Of a DNA stretch of 64,000 nucleotides, positions 53,998 through 63,634 are shown in pieces. The notes below the pieces were generated by a model. That model made no database searches. It saw nothing but the letters and a program-made list of their open reading frames with translations, and was not told the DNA's origin. Origin of the DNA: Listeria monocytogenes ATCC 19117 (GTDB lineage: Bacteria > Bacillota > Bacilli > Lactobacillales > Listeriaceae). Position 1 is the first letter of the stretch. Each line of letters begins with the position of its first letter. A program made the position numbers and the translations under genes. The stretch covers positions 2,356,001-2,420,000 of the forward strand of contig NC_018584.1 of the NCBI RefSeq assembly GCF_000307025.1, read 5' to 3'.

Positions 53998-54437
53998 AAT
54001 GCGAATTCGGAAATGATTTTTATTCCATTCATTTGAAAAAGAGCTGCTGCTACGCCGGTACCATCTTTTATTTTTCCTGAGAAGGTACCGTCGTAAATAG
54101 CACAGCTACCACAAGATGGACTTTTTTCCTTCATGATTATTTGCGTAATACCGAGTTCTTGCATTTTAATTAGAGTAAGTCTCGCTCCGTTCTTATATTC
54201 TTCTGTCACATCTGTTCCTTTGTTATCAATGACTTTTGCATGTCCTAACCAGACATCTTTGCCATCACCACCTATTATTTCTGCTGGATTTCTTGGTGTA
54301 GGCAGTCCGCCGGTAACTTCTGGACAAAAAGGAATCGCTTCTCCTCTTTCTACCATTTGTTTTATTTTGGTTATTTCTTTATCTTTCCCGTCATATCTAC
54401 AGGCAATTCCGGCTAGGCAAGCACTTACTGCAATCAT
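53994..54437 (-). CDS. DUF523 protein
   Basis: 147 residues starting MIAVSACLAGIACRYDGKDK, with the DUF523 features FCPEVTGGLPTPRNPAEIIGG and EKSPSCGSCAIYDGTFSG. The conserved cysteines (C7, C12 and the CGSC pair) suggest metal or cluster binding. The function of the family is unknown. The ATG at 54437, eight bases after AGGAGG, is chosen over an ATG at 54461. The stop overlaps the end of the convergent pepC by four bases. Confidence 0.9.
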   Translation of the reverse strand: MIAVSACLAGIACRYDGKDKEITKIKQMVERGEAIPFCPEVTGGLPTPRNPAEIIGGDGKDVWLGHAKVIDNKGTDVTEEYKNGARLTLIKMQELGITQIIMKEKSPSCGSCAIYDGTFSGKIKDGTGVAAALFQMNGIKIISEFAF

Positions 54438-54473
54438 TTTATTTTCCTCCTTTATATTCACATTTATTTTAAC

Positions 54474-54508
54474 ATAAAAAAGCTGCCCCCAACTTATAGG
54501 CGACAGCT
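54474..54508 (-). terminator. Terminator of psuKG
   Basis: On the minus strand AGCTGTCGCC and GGGGGCAGCT pair with small imperfections, followed by a run of seven T. Confidence 0.8.
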
Positions 54509-54517
54509 CTGAGATTA

Positions 54518-55429
54518 TTAGATATTTTGGTATGCTACGGCGATTTGCGTACCGATTAAAGCATTGTGTTTTACAAGCTCGATATTTGCTTCGAGGCTCT
54601 TACCATCTGTTAGTTCTTTTACTTTACCAAGTAGGAATGGTGTAACGTCTTTCCCGTGAATGTGATTTTCTTCAGCTTCTTTAAGCGCTGTTTGGATTAC
54701 ATCGTTAATTACTTTTTCGTCCATAGCGAATTCTTCTGGGATTGGGTTAGTAATTACTGCGCCACCTTTGATTTGAAGATCCCATTTCGCTTTAAGCGAT
54801 TCTGCGATAACTTCTGGAGCATCTGCACGCAATGTTAATTCTACATCGCTTGAACGCGTGTAAAATGCTGGTAATACGTCGGTTTGGTAACCAATAACTG
54901 GAACCCCTTTTGTTTCTAAGTATTCCATTGTTAAGTTTAGGTCTAGGATTGATTTAGCTCCTGCACAAACGACAGCAACATTTGTTTTCGCTAATTCTTC
55001 TAAGTCAGCTGAAACGTCCATTGTTGTTTCGGCACCACGGTGAACGCCGCCAATCCCGCCAGTTACGAAGATGCCGATTTCTGCGAGTTCAGCACAAATC
55101 ATTGTTGCTGCTACAGTTGTTGCGCCAAGTTGTTTTGTTGCAATAAGGTAACCGATATCACGACGAGAAACTTTTGCCACATTGCTACTTTTAGCGAATA
55201 GTTCTAGTTCTTCATCAGAAAGACCAATTTTAATTTTTCCGTCGATTAAAGCGATTGTCGCTGGTACGGCACCGTTATCGCGAATAATTTGTTCTACGTC
55301 ACGTGCCATTTCAACATTTTGCGGATAAGGCATGCCGTGAGAGATAATTGTAGATTCTAGCGCAACGATTGCTTTTCCTTCTGCTTTTGCTTGTTTTACT
55401 TCTTCGGATAATGATAAATAATTTTTCAT
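54518..55429 (-). CDS. psuG: Pseudouridine-5'-phosphate glycosidase
   Basis: A 303-residue enzyme that splits pseudouridine 5'-phosphate into uracil and ribose 5-phosphate. The family signature is present: [39 protein letters not shown], the catalytic Lys region [11 protein letters not shown], and the closing TPFLLGKV. Older annotation calls it indigoidine synthase A-like. It overlaps the kinase gene by four bases; the two steps form the pseudouridine salvage pair. Ribosome site GGAGG. Confidence 0.95.
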   Translation of the reverse strand: MKNYLSLSEEVKQAKAEGKAIVALESTIISHGMPYPQNVEMARDVEQIIRDNGAVPATIALIDGKIKIGLSDEELELFAKSSNVAKVSRRDIGYLIATKQLGATTVAATMICAELAEIGIFVTGGIGGVHRGAETTMDVSADLEELAKTNVAVVCAGAKSILDLNLTMEYLETKGVPVIGYQTDVLPAFYTRSSDVELTLRADAPEVIAESLKAKWDLQIKGGAVITNPIPEEFAMDEKVINDVIQTALKEAEENHIHGKDVTPFLLGKVKELTDGKSLEANIELVKHNALIGTQIAVAYQNI

Positions 55430-56544
55430 TTGAATTCCTCCATGTCTTTTTGTAGTTGGGATGTCGATAAATTTTGGCGAACGGTATACTCAGATTCGAG
55501 TGTTCGCGCGGCATTTACGCTCCCTGCTCTTAAAATTTCTTTCAATGCTTTTCCTTCTAACCATGCGTAGATAACCGCGGAGCAAAATGCATCTCCCGCT
55601 CCTGTCACGTCTACAATATTTTCAATTACAATTGCTGGTTCAAAAATAGTACCTTCACCTTTGTTTGCTGCAACTGCGCCTTTACTGCCATTTGTAACGA
55701 TGACATTTTTTACGCCTAGATCTAACCATTTTTGTGCAGCTAAGCGCCAGTCTTCGTCATTTTTGATAGTCATTCCTAGATGCGTTTCTGATTCGTCTCG
55801 GTTGCAAATTAGCCAAGTTACATGATCAAGTCTTTCTGGTAAATGAGACATTTTGGGTGAAGACACAGGAACGAGTACTAATGGAATTGAATTAATTTCA
55901 GCAAAGCTGCCAAGATATTCTAGTGTTTCTTTCGGACAGTTTAAATCTGCAATGATTGCGCTCGCCTGACTCAGCAAGCCTTCATTTTTTGCGAGTACAT
56001 CTGGAGTTAAGTGATCATATGCATCCATGTCCGCTAGTGCAACGAGTAAATCTCCATTGTTTTCGAGCACTGCTGTATAAGAACCAGTTGCGATGCTTGG
56101 GAATGCTGTGACGTAATCTAAGTTCATATATGTATTACTAGCATTTTTGACAGCTTCCCAGTCAGAGTCTGTTCCACAAGCAGTGAGTAATATAACTTCT
56201 TTTCCAAGGCGTCCAAGGTTTTCGCCTACGTTTCTAGCAACCCCGCCAGCACTTTGTGTTGAGCGCACTGGGTTTGATGTGGCTAGTTGGGCCTTGTCTT
56301 TAATATAAAACTTCCGATCGACGTTAGCTCCACCTATACAAACGATTTGTTTGGCTTCATTTAAAATATAAGCTTTTCCTAAAATGCGACCTTTCTTAAT
56401 AAGGCCGGAAATAAGGTTTGCGACTGTCGGTCTTGATAAATCAAGTATATCAGCAAGTTCTTGTTGAGAAATGTAAGGATTTTTACGGATGGAATTGAAA
56501 ATTATCTCTTCCTTTTCGTTCATTTTCGCTTTATTATTCTCCAC
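55426..56544 (-). CDS. psuK: Pseudouridine kinase with N-terminal HTH
   Basis: 372 residues. The first 65 form a winged helix-turn-helix ([39 protein letters not shown]); the rest is a PfkB-family kinase with [25 protein letters not shown] and the catalytic loop [13 protein letters not shown]. Paired with psuG, it should phosphorylate pseudouridine. Such HTH-kinase fusions may also regulate. The GTG at 56544, nine bases after GGAGGTG, is preferred; ATGs at 56562 and 56625 lack sites. The name psuK rests on the psuG pairing. Confidence 0.88.
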   Translation of the reverse strand: MENNKAKMNEKEEIIFNSIRKNPYISQQELADILDLSRPTVANLISGLIKKGRILGKAYILNEAKQIVCIGGANVDRKFYIKDKAQLATSNPVRSTQSAGGVARNVGENLGRLGKEVILLTACGTDSDWEAVKNASNTYMNLDYVTAFPSIATGSYTAVLENNGDLLVALADMDAYDHLTPDVLAKNEGLLSQASAIIADLNCPKETLEYLGSFAEINSIPLVLVPVSSPKMSHLPERLDHVTWLICNRDESETHLGMTIKNDEDWRLAAQKWLDLGVKNVIVTNGSKGAVAANKGEGTIFEPAIVIENIVDVTGAGDAFCSAVIYAWLEGKALKEILRAGSVNAARTLESEYTVRQNLSTSQLQKDMEEFK

Positions 56545-56628
56545 GATATAATGCACCTCCATTCCAAACTTTTGTTTTATTTTCAAACACATGTTTATTA
56601 TATATGTAAATGCTTTCTTTTGCAAACT

Positions 56629-56671
56629 AAAAAACGAAAATCCGCTTCTTTTTAGGAAGGAAATTTTCGTT
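56629..56671 (-). terminator. Terminator of rsuA
   Basis: On the minus strand AACGAAAAT and ATTTTCGTT enclose a 21-base loop with a CCT/AGG-type inner pairing, followed by TTTTAG. Confidence 0.7.
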
Positions 56672-56676
56672 TAGGT

Positions 56677-57378
56677 TCATTTATTTTGAAGAATAGCCAG
56701 TTCACTTTCAGTTAAAGGGCGGTATTCGCCGAGTCCAAGTGACTCGTCTAATTGTAAATTCCCCATCGAAATTCGTTTTAAATAGCTGACTTTCTTACCA
56801 CGTGCGGCGAACATTCTTTTTACTTGATGGAATTTCCCTTCTTGGATAGTGACGTTTATTTCGTTTGGTGTAATAATTTCTAAACGTGCTGGTTTGCAAG
56901 TGTATCCATCGTCGAGTTCAATTCCAGCTGCAAAAGCTTCTACATCAGCTAGAGTAACATCACCATCAATTTTAGCGTAGTATGTTTTATCTATATGTTT
57001 TTTAGGTGAGAGCAAATTGTGCGCGAGTGTGCCATCGTTCGTTATAATTAGCAAGCCTTCTGTATCTTTGTCTAAGCGGCCGACTGGGAATGGATCAGTG
57101 AGCGTGTCCTCTTGCGCAAGCAAATCGATGACGGTTTCTGACACATTATCCTCGGTTGCGCTCACGACATTTTGTGGTTTATGTAGCATAAAATAGACGA
57201 ATTCTTGGTAAACGACTGGTGTTCCATGGACAGTTACTTGGTCTTTATCAGGGTTTACTTGGGTTTTGCTATCTTTCTGAATCGTGCCATTGACGACAAC
57301 TGCCCCAGATTTAAGCAAAGGTTTCACTTCTTTTCGACTCCCGAACCCTGTATGGGACAATAATTTATCTAAGCGCAT
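56677..57378 (-). CDS. RsuA-family 16S rRNA pseudouridine synthase
   Basis: 233 residues: an N-terminal S4 RNA-binding domain (1-47; MRLDKLLSHTGFGSRKEVKP) and the RsuA/RluB catalytic domain with VGRLDKDTEGLLIITNDG, in which the Asp is the nucleophile, and EGKFHQVKRMFAARG. It would modify 16S rRNA U516 if it is the RsuA equivalent, though RluB/E/F-type targets are possible. The start has AAGGAG. It is upstream of psuKG on the same strand but separated by a terminator. Confidence 0.9.
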   Translation of the reverse strand: MRLDKLLSHTGFGSRKEVKPLLKSGAVVVNGTIQKDSKTQVNPDKDQVTVHGTPVVYQEFVYFMLHKPQNVVSATEDNVSETVIDLLAQEDTLTDPFPVGRLDKDTEGLLIITNDGTLAHNLLSPKKHIDKTYYAKIDGDVTLADVEAFAAGIELDDGYTCKPARLEIITPNEINVTIQEGKFHQVKRMFAARGKKVSYLKRISMGNLQLDESLGLGEYRPLTESELAILQNK

Positions 57379-57409
57379 GGTTTCGCTCCTTTTTTTCTTT
57401 TATTGTAAC

Positions 57410-57444
57410 AAAAAAACGAAGCTTCCTCAAAGGTACTCCGTTTT
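57410..57444 (-). terminator. Terminator of the S-alkylcysteine operon
   Basis: On the minus strand AAAACGGAG and CTTCGTTTT pair with one wobble, and a T run follows. It begins just past the last gene's stop. Confidence 0.65.
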
Positions 57445-57451
57445 CTTTCTA

Positions 57452-58774
57452 TTATATAGTTTCAACAACTTGTTTATTTTGAGGTATTGTTAAGCCGAGG
57501 TTGCCTCTTAATGTCGTAGCTGGATATTCATTTCGGTATAAACCTCGACTTTGCAGAAGAGGAATAACTTGTTCCACAAAAGTTTCAAACGTTCCAGGAA
57601 TATCAGAAGCAATAATAAAACCATCTGCAGCATCATTTTGGAACCAAACATCGATTAAATCGGCTACTTGTTCTTTTGTTCCTATAAAAGGTGTTTTTGG
57701 CGTTGCTGCTTCTGTTGCCACTTGACGAAGGGTTAGGTGCCGTTCTTTCGCTTCTTTTTTGATTCGGTCTGTTGTGCTTTGAAAGGCATTTTTGCCAATA
57801 TCACCAAGGTCTGGGAATGGAGCATCCAAATCAAATTGACTTAAATCATAGTCGTCGAAGTAACGCGCTAGGTAAGTTACCGCATTTTCTATTGGAATTA
57901 GGCTAGCAAATTCAGTATATTTGGCTTCTGCTTCTTCCAACGTGTCCGCTACAATTGGGCTAATTCCTGGAAAAATTCGGACTTCATCTGCATTTCTACC
58001 AGCCTTTTCAGCGCGGGCTTTCACATCTTGATAGAATTCAATGGCTTCTTCTAAGGAATCAGAATGAGTGAAAATGGCTTCCGTGTTTTGAGCAGCGAAA
58101 TCGCGCCCCGTACTAGACGCGCCTGCCTGGAAAACAACTGGTTCTCCTTGCTTCGAGCGGCCGATATTTAACGGCCCTTCGACTTGGAAATACTCTCCTT
58201 GATGATTTAAACGATGTAATTTTTCAGGATTAAAGAATTCACCGGTTTCTTTATTATAAGTGAACGCATCCTCTTCCCAAGAACTCCAGAGTCCGCGAAC
58301 CACTTTTAAATGTTCTGCTGCAATGGTGTAGCGATCGCTGTGGGTTGGGAGATTTTTCTTGCTATGATTTCGCGCGGCGCCTTCTTGCGGAGAAGTGACT
58401 AGATTCCAACCCGCTCGGCCGCCGCTAATGTGATCAAGCGAAGAGAGCTGTCTTGCGAGTGTAAATGGTTCTGTAAAAGAAGTCGAGAAAGTTCCGACAA
58501 GTCCGATGTTTTCCGTAGACTCAGCTAATGCCGATAAAATCGTAATTGGTTCAAAACGATTAAGAAAATGCGGAATCGATTTTTCGGAAATAAAAAGGCC
58601 GTCTGCAATAAATACAAAACTAAATAACCCTTGTTCGGCAATTTTGGCGCGTGTCTTATAAAAATCTAAATCCGTACTTGCTGCGGGGTTGATGTCCGGA
58701 TGTCGCCAACCATCTGTTGTTCCGCCAACACCGTGAATAATTGCACCAAACTGAATTGTTTCTTTTCTAGTCAT
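57452..58774 (-). CDS. FMN-dependent monooxygenase, NtaA/DszA family, CmoJ-like
   Basis: 440 residues of the class C flavin monooxygenase group (NtaA/SnaA/DszA/YtnJ). Typical blocks are WRHPDINPAASTDLDFYKTR, LGLVGTFSTSFTEPFTLARQ-like sequence, SGGRAGWNLVTSPQEGAARN and GEPVVFQAGASSTGRDFAAQ. It needs reduced FMN from a separate reductase, here the SsuE-like protein at the operon start. In B. subtilis the equivalent, YtnJ/CmoJ, works in S-alkylcysteine breakdown. It overlaps the glutaredoxin-like gene by four bases and is last in the operon. Assignment relies on synteny. Confidence 0.85.
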   Translation of the reverse strand: MTRKETIQFGAIIHGVGGTTDGWRHPDINPAASTDLDFYKTRAKIAEQGLFSFVFIADGLFISEKSIPHFLNRFEPITILSALAESTENIGLVGTFSTSFTEPFTLARQLSSLDHISGGRAGWNLVTSPQEGAARNHSKKNLPTHSDRYTIAAEHLKVVRGLWSSWEEDAFTYNKETGEFFNPEKLHRLNHQGEYFQVEGPLNIGRSKQGEPVVFQAGASSTGRDFAAQNTEAIFTHSDSLEEAIEFYQDVKARAEKAGRNADEVRIFPGISPIVADTLEEAEAKYTEFASLIPIENAVTYLARYFDDYDLSQFDLDAPFPDLGDIGKNAFQSTTDRIKKEAKERHLTLRQVATEAATPKTPFIGTKEQVADLIDVWFQNDAADGFIIASDIPGTFETFVEQVIPLLQSRGLYRNEYPATTLRGNLGLTIPQNKQVVETI

Positions 58775-59037
58775 TTTACTTCCTCCTTTTCAAACAATGC
58801 TTTTTCCAAATGTTCCAATCCGATTTCTGTAACTGCTTGGTAGGTCCCTTTTTCAATATCGCCGATTTCTACGACTGGGACATAACGAATGCCGTATTTC
58901 GCTTGCAGTACTTCTCGCAAATAATCATGGTCGGTGACGTCGATATCTTGGAAGACAATTTTTTGCTCAGTTAAATAATCTTTCACATCTTTACAATAAT
59001 GACATCCTACTTTACTCCAAACAACGACGTTAGCCAT
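58771..59037 (-). CDS. Glutaredoxin-like protein, CmoI/YtnI-like
   Basis: 88 residues with a thioredoxin fold and the active site VGCHYCKDVKDYL (C12 and C15). The cis-Pro loop is RYVPVVEIG. Located between two flavin monooxygenases, as ytnI is in B. subtilis, where it takes part in sulfur-compound salvage. The ATG at 59037, nine bases after AGGAGG, is chosen over a TTG at 59043. It overlaps the neighbouring gene by eight bases. Confidence 0.88.
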   Translation of the reverse strand: MANVVVWSKVGCHYCKDVKDYLTEQKIVFQDIDVTDHDYLREVLQAKYGIRYVPVVEIGDIEKGTYQAVTEIGLEHLEKALFEKEEVK

Positions 59038-60025
59038 GGACAACTTCCTCCTTTATCGATTCACTTAATAATTGGTACGAGTATCGCTTGATTTCCGTAG
59101 ATTTAACTGGTGTTAAAACAACAAAATCTTGGATATTATATTCTTTTGAAAGGCGTTTAATCTCTGCTCCGACTTCTTGTTTGGTTCCTGTTATTGCACC
59201 AATTCTTTGGGTAATAAACCGGTATGTTTGGTTGATATCTTTTACGTAGGATTCCGCTTGTTCGCGCGATCCGACATTAACTCTACGTCCGTCCGCAAGC
59301 TCGACTTTGATTGACTCTCGCTCTGGAATATGTCGGTCTGCTGCGATTTTAGTCTCAGCTACTACAACAATTGGTGCTAGTTGGAAACTAGCTTTTGTGT
59401 TTATTCGGTACTGTTCAAATAGCTCGCGTGCTTCTTTTAAAACAGCTTCTTCTCCATTTATAAAATAAGCAAACACAAAGGAAATACCTAGTTTGGCAGC
59501 TTGTTTCGCGCTAGCTGCACTTCCTCCAAGCAAAAATATCTCTGGTTTGTTTTCTGGAAGTGGTTTTGCTGCAATAGCCACCTCTGAATGATGGGTTACA
59601 AAATCGACTAGTTCTTTCAATTTGGCATCAAAGGTTCGCGTAGGTTTTACGAAGTCTTTTTGAAGGGCATCGGTTGCTGGTTGAAATCCGCCTGGCGCTT
59701 TTCCGACGCCAAGTGACATCCGACCCGGCGCTAAGTTCTCAAGCACATGAAATTGTTCAGCGACTTTATATGGACTATAATGTTGTAGCATTATTCCGCC
59801 AGATGCAAGCTTGATTGTGCTCGTTTTTGCAGCAATATACCCTAAAAGAACTTCCGGAGCTGCGCCAGCTATTTCGTCTGAATTATGATGCTCGGCAACC
59901 CAGAAACGATGATAGCCGAGTTGTTCTGCGAGTTGCGCAAGTTCTACGGTATTTTGCAAAGCTTCACTAGGTTTTTCGCCTGGATTTATAATACTTTGGT
60001 CCAAAATACTGAATCGAATCGTCAT
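59030..60025 (-). CDS. Luciferase-like monooxygenase, CmoO/YtmO-like
   Basis: 331 residues of the bacterial luciferase family: [40 protein letters not shown] and [17 protein letters not shown]. It has no fused reductase and so depends on external reduced FMN. The first line [19 protein letters not shown] is shared with YtmO/MsnO-type proteins. Operon context supports a role in breaking down S-substituted cysteine. It overlaps the ATPase gene by four bases; the ribosome site is AAGGAG. Confidence 0.87.
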   Translation of the reverse strand: MTIRFSILDQSIINPGEKPSEALQNTVELAQLAEQLGYHRFWVAEHHNSDEIAGAAPEVLLGYIAAKTSTIKLASGGIMLQHYSPYKVAEQFHVLENLAPGRMSLGVGKAPGGFQPATDALQKDFVKPTRTFDAKLKELVDFVTHHSEVAIAAKPLPENKPEIFLLGGSAASAKQAAKLGISFVFAYFINGEEAVLKEARELFEQYRINTKASFQLAPIVVVAETKIAADRHIPERESIKVELADGRRVNVGSREQAESYVKDINQTYRFITQRIGAITGTKQEVGAEIKRLSKEYNIQDFVVLTPVKSTEIKRYSYQLLSESIKEEVVHG

Positions 60026-60801
60026 ATGACACGCTCCTTTTTCACTTCTTTGATTTCATATAAATAATCCGCTGAAACTCGGTGTAAAAAGCGTTTTGTC
60101 CGTTCTTCTTTGGTATGATTAAACACTTCATCGGGAGTACCTTGTTCGACAATTAGTCCACCATCCATAAAAACGACTTGATCTGCCACTCGTTTGGCGA
60201 ACTCCATTTCATGCGTAACGACGATCATCGTTGCACCCGCACGTGCAATCTCTAGCATTACTTCCAATACTTCACCGACAAGTTCAGGATCAAGTGCGGC
60301 GGTTGGTTCATCAAACAAAATGAAGTCTGGATTAATAGCGAGTGCTCGTGCGATTCCAACGCGCTGTTTTTGCCCGCCGGAAAGTTGGGAAGGATAGGCA
60401 CTAAATTTGTCCGCCAAACCGACTTTTGTGAGCTCTCGTTCTGCTATTTCACGTGCAATTTTTTTCGGCATTTTTCTAGCGACTGTTAGACCCTCCATCA
60501 CATTTTGAATGACCGTTTTGTGCGAAAAGAGATTATACTGTTGGAAAACCATCGCCGTATTTTTCCGCAGTTGCAAAACTTCTTTTTTGGATGGTTTCTT
60601 ACAGTTAATTATTTGGTCATGCATCGAAATTTCACCATTTTCAGGTCTTTCCAGTAAGTTTAGGCATCGTAAAAAGGTTGTTTTCCCTGAGCCACTTGGG
60701 CCAAGTATTGTTACTACTTCACCCTTTTTCACCGTTAAATCAATTCCTTTTAAAACCTTATTTTCGCCAAAGCTTTTTTGAATATTTTTAATTGTAATCA
60801 T
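60022..60801 (-). CDS. Cystine-type ABC transporter ATPase, TcyN-like
   Basis: 259 residues: Walker [10 protein letters not shown] near 33-41, Q-loop [12 protein letters not shown], signature LSGGQKQR, Walker [15 protein letters not shown] and switch His in VVTHEMEFA. Together with the two permeases and the lipoprotein it forms a polar amino acid importer. The gene order matches B. subtilis tcyL-tcyM-tcyN, importers of cystine and S-methylcysteine. It overlaps its neighbours by four bases on each side. Confidence 0.92.
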   Translation of the reverse strand: MITIKNIQKSFGENKVLKGIDLTVKKGEVVTILGPSGSGKTTFLRCLNLLERPENGEISMHDQIINCKKPSKKEVLQLRKNTAMVFQQYNLFSHKTVIQNVMEGLTVARKMPKKIAREIAERELTKVGLADKFSAYPSQLSGGQKQRVGIARALAINPDFILFDEPTAALDPELVGEVLEVMLEIARAGATMIVVTHEMEFAKRVADQVVFMDGGLIVEQGTPDEVFNHTKEERTKRFLHRVSADYLYEIKEVKKERVI

Positions 60802-61508
60802 ACTGTCCCTCCTCGATATTTAGCGATATTTTTTTCCAAGATATAATTAATCGCTTCAATCAAAATAGTTAAAAACCAATAAATGAGTGCGGCACCGATA
60901 AATGCTTCGAGAAACGCGTAATTGTCGGAAGCTACTATTGTTGCCATTCCAGTGATTTCTGGGACTGCAACGATGGCAGCGATGGATGTGGTATGTAAAA
61001 ATCCGATGCACAAATTCGTGAAATTCGGTAGGGCAATCATGAAGGCTTGCGGTAAGAGCACTTTTCGAATCGCTTGGCCATGCGTATATCCTACAGAGTA
61101 AGCCGCTTCCATTTGTCCGATATCAACCGCAATAATACCGGAGCGCAAAATCTCGGTTAAGTAAGCTCCTGCCGTGAAAGACAGCGCGATAATGACAAAA
61201 ATAACGACCGGTATTTTGTTTGCAGAAATGCCTAATCCGAATGATTTGCTCAAAAAATCCACCAATAGGGGAATGCCTAGGTAAATCAGCATAATATGCA
61301 GAATCGCTGGGGTGCTTCGAAAAAAAGAAACGTAAAACTTCGCTATCGGTTCTAAAAATCGGACATGATACATCCGAATCAACGTCATACCTATAGCGAT
61401 AATGAAACCGAACAATATCGGAAAGAAAGTCATCGCAAGTGTTAACGGGATAGTTTTTAACATTGCCATTACGGCGGTTCCAATAAAAGGCACATCAAGC
61501 GGCATCAT
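60798..61508 (-). CDS. Amino acid ABC transporter permease, TcyM-like
   Basis: 236 residues, about five membrane helices. The HisMQ-type coupling loop is [21 protein letters not shown], preceded by [20 protein letters not shown]. It pairs with the preceding permease in a heterodimer. The ATG at 61508 (or 61505), right after AGGAGAG, is taken as start; a longer frame overlapping the previous gene by 62 bases has no ribosome site. Confidence 0.9.
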   Translation of the reverse strand: MMPLDVPFIGTAVMAMLKTIPLTLAMTFFPILFGFIIAIGMTLIRMYHVRFLEPIAKFYVSFFRSTPAILHIMLIYLGIPLLVDFLSKSFGLGISANKIPVVIFVIIALSFTAGAYLTEILRSGIIAVDIGQMEAAYSVGYTHGQAIRKVLLPQAFMIALPNFTNLCIGFLHTTSIAAIVAVPEITGMATIVASDNYAFLEAFIGAALIYWFLTILIEAINYILEKNIAKYRGGTV

Positions 61509-61518
61509 TATCTCTCCT

Positions 61519-62235
61519 TTATAACTCGATATCGAAAATACTCGTGAATCTGGTGTTTTCTTTTTTAACTCGTTTTTCAATCCATTTGAAGGAATATTCC
61601 AGTAAGACGGCCGTCAAATAGTAAATAATTGATAAAGAAATATAGACCTCTAGCGCGTGATTACTTAGTGTTATCAGCGTCTGACCTCTTCCTGACATAT
61701 CCATTACTCCAATCGAAAAAGCGAGCGACGTATCTTTCAAATAACCAATGACTAAATTGCCAAAATTCGGTAGAGCTTGATAGAGTGCTTGTGGCAAGAT
61801 GATTCGTAAAAACGTTTGGCGACTACTCAGACCAATACTATAAGCCGCCTCTGCTTGTCCGGCATCCACGCTGTTCACGCCTGCGCGAATCACTTCGGCA
61901 ATGGTCGCTGCACTGCTTAACGCATAAGTCGCAATCGCAGCATAAAGGGGATCCATTTGTGATAAATCAATGCCAACGATGCTTGAAAGTGCCGGGATTC
62001 CGTAAAAAACAATAAATAGTTGAACCATAATCGGCGTCCCACGGAAAAACGAAATATACACTCTGGCCAATTGATCTAAAACTGGTATCTTATAAATTCT
62101 TGGTAAAGATAGTAGAACGCCTAATATAAATCCAAAAATAAGCGAGAGTGCCAAAATATACAACGTAATCGGTAAATAACCAGCTAACGTTGGAATAAAA
62201 TCAGCAATCATTTTCACATCGAACGCTTTATCCAT
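61519..62235 (-). CDS. Amino acid ABC transporter permease, TcyL-like
   Basis: 238 residues, about five helices. [20 protein letters not shown] and the coupling loop [20 protein letters not shown] are HisMQ-type. It lies 21 bases after the lipoprotein gene with a GGGAGGG site and ten bases before the second permease. Forms the membrane channel with TcyM for cystine or S-substituted cysteines, by synteny. Confidence 0.9.
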   Translation of the reverse strand: MDKAFDVKMIADFIPTLAGYLPITLYILALSLIFGFILGVLLSLPRIYKIPVLDQLARVYISFFRGTPIMVQLFIVFYGIPALSSIVGIDLSQMDPLYAAIATYALSSAATIAEVIRAGVNSVDAGQAEAAYSIGLSSRQTFLRIILPQALYQALPNFGNLVIGYLKDTSLAFSIGVMDMSGRGQTLITLSNHALEVYISLSIIYYLTAVLLEYSFKWIEKRVKKENTRFTSIFDIEL

Positions 62236-62256
62236 TTTAATGGCGCCCTCCCTCGT

Positions 62257-63066
62257 TTAATATTGTTCTTTTGAATAATCTGCGCCAAGCCATTTTTCAC
62301 TTAATTTTTTAAGTGTTCCATCATCAATAATAGATTGAAGCGCCTCATCTACATCTTTGCTTAGTTTTGTTTCATCTTTTCCGAGCATGAAGTATACTTT
62401 CGCATTAGATAGAACATCGCCAACTACTTTTTCTTTGATAGCGCTTGTTTTATTTTGGAAATCTACCGCGAATGGTGTAGAAATCGTTGCATCAGCGCGG
62501 CCAGTTTTCAGTTGGTTCGCTGTATCATTTGACCCTTGACCTTCATAAGCAATTTCAAAATTATTGCCTTGTTCTTCATTAATTTTTTTCAATACGAGCG
62601 CACCATTCGATGTTGCGCTTGTGATAACGCGTTTTCCAGCTAAATCTTTTGTGCTGTTTATGCTGTTATTACTGTCTAATACCGTCAATTGTAATGGGAA
62701 ATTATTGTATGCTACATCATTAAATAAAAATTTCTTCTCGCGTTCTTTACTTTTTTCCATTTGATGCGCGACAATGTCTACTTTTCCAGCTCCAAGGCTA
62801 ACGAGTAAATTAGAAAAATCCATCGTTTTAAATTTAAATTTATAGCCGGGCAAACGTTTATCGATTTCTTTTACTAGTTCGACATCATAACCGGTTAATT
62901 TCCCATTTTCATCCAAAAAGCAGACATTTGGAAATTGTGTTCCAGTGCCAACCGTGATTGTTTGTACTTTTTGATTCGCTGCTTCTGGTTCTTCTTTTCC
63001 TCCACATGCGCTTAATGTTAATGCGGCTGTGAGAGCCAGTGCCAAAATCCCATATTTCTTTTTCAT
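62257..63066 (-). CDS. Amino acid ABC transporter substrate-binding lipoprotein, TcyJ/TcyK-like
   Basis: 269 residues. The signal peptide ends in the lipobox LSAC with C21 to be lipidated. Then a family-3 solute-binding domain follows: GTQFPNVCFLDENGKLTGYD, FKTMDFSNLLVSLGAGKVDI. B. subtilis has two such proteins here (TcyJ and TcyK); only one is seen in this operon. It should capture cystine or S-alkylcysteine-type ligands at the cell surface. The ribosome site is a run of five G. Confidence 0.9.
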   Translation of the reverse strand: MKKKYGILALALTAALTLSACGGKEEPEAANQKVQTITVGTGTQFPNVCFLDENGKLTGYDVELVKEIDKRLPGYKFKFKTMDFSNLLVSLGAGKVDIVAHQMEKSKEREKKFLFNDVAYNNFPLQLTVLDSNNSINSTKDLAGKRVITSATSNGALVLKKINEEQGNNFEIAYEGQGSNDTANQLKTGRADATISTPFAVDFQNKTSAIKEKVVGDVLSNAKVYFMLGKDETKLSKDVDEALQSIIDDGTLKKLSEKWLGADYSKEQY

Positions 63067-63082
63067 CCTTTTTCCCCCTTTT

Positions 63083-63619
63083 TTATGTCCAGCTAGGTAT
63101 TCCGAGTAGTGTGGCGTCGAATTTTTCCGGAATTAAGATTTTCCGCATCATAACACCCACATCACCGTCTTCCTCATGTTCAAAGTAGACCTCATAACCG
63201 CGGCGTAGATACATATCCAGCAACCACGGGTGTTTTCTAGCAGAAGTTCCAAGTGTCAGTGCCGGTGCTTTTAGCGTGTCGCGAAGTACCCGTTCTTCTA
63301 CATACGTTAATAATTTATCGCCAATCCCCTGTCCTGCAAGTTCCGGTGCCGTTGCAAACCACCAAACAAATGGATATTTAGAAGGTGGTGAGCTGCTCTC
63401 CCACGGAAAACGAACGGTAATCGTAGAAATTAATTTGCCGTTTCGTTCTAAAACAAAAGCAGAAGAATTAACAATATTTTCTGTCACCATCGCTAAATCC
63501 GCATTCGTTGACGGCCAATCAATTCCTAATTCTTTCACCGATTGAAAAGCACTCGACAACAATTCCAAAAATTCCGGCGCATCATCCACAGTCGCTACTC
63601 TAAAAATATCTTCTGTCAT
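63083..63619 (-). CDS. GNAT acetyltransferase, SnaA/YtmI-like
   Basis: 178 residues with the GNAT fold; the acetyl-CoA loop is ELAGQGIGDKLLTYVEERV, and a late motif RKHPWLLDMYLRRGYEVYF. The B. subtilis homologue at this position, YtmI (SnaA), N-acetylates S-substituted cysteines before oxidative cleavage. Assignment rests on synteny. Start has AAGGAGGAG. Spacing to neighbours is 15-16 bases. Confidence 0.85.
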   Translation of the reverse strand: MTEDIFRVATVDDAPEFLELLSSAFQSVKELGIDWPSTNADLAMVTENIVNSSAFVLERNGKLISTITVRFPWESSSPPSKYPFVWWFATAPELAGQGIGDKLLTYVEERVLRDTLKAPALTLGTSARKHPWLLDMYLRRGYEVYFEHEEDGDVGVMMRKILIPEKFDATLLGIPSWT

Positions 63620-63634
63620 TTCCCGCTCTCCTCC

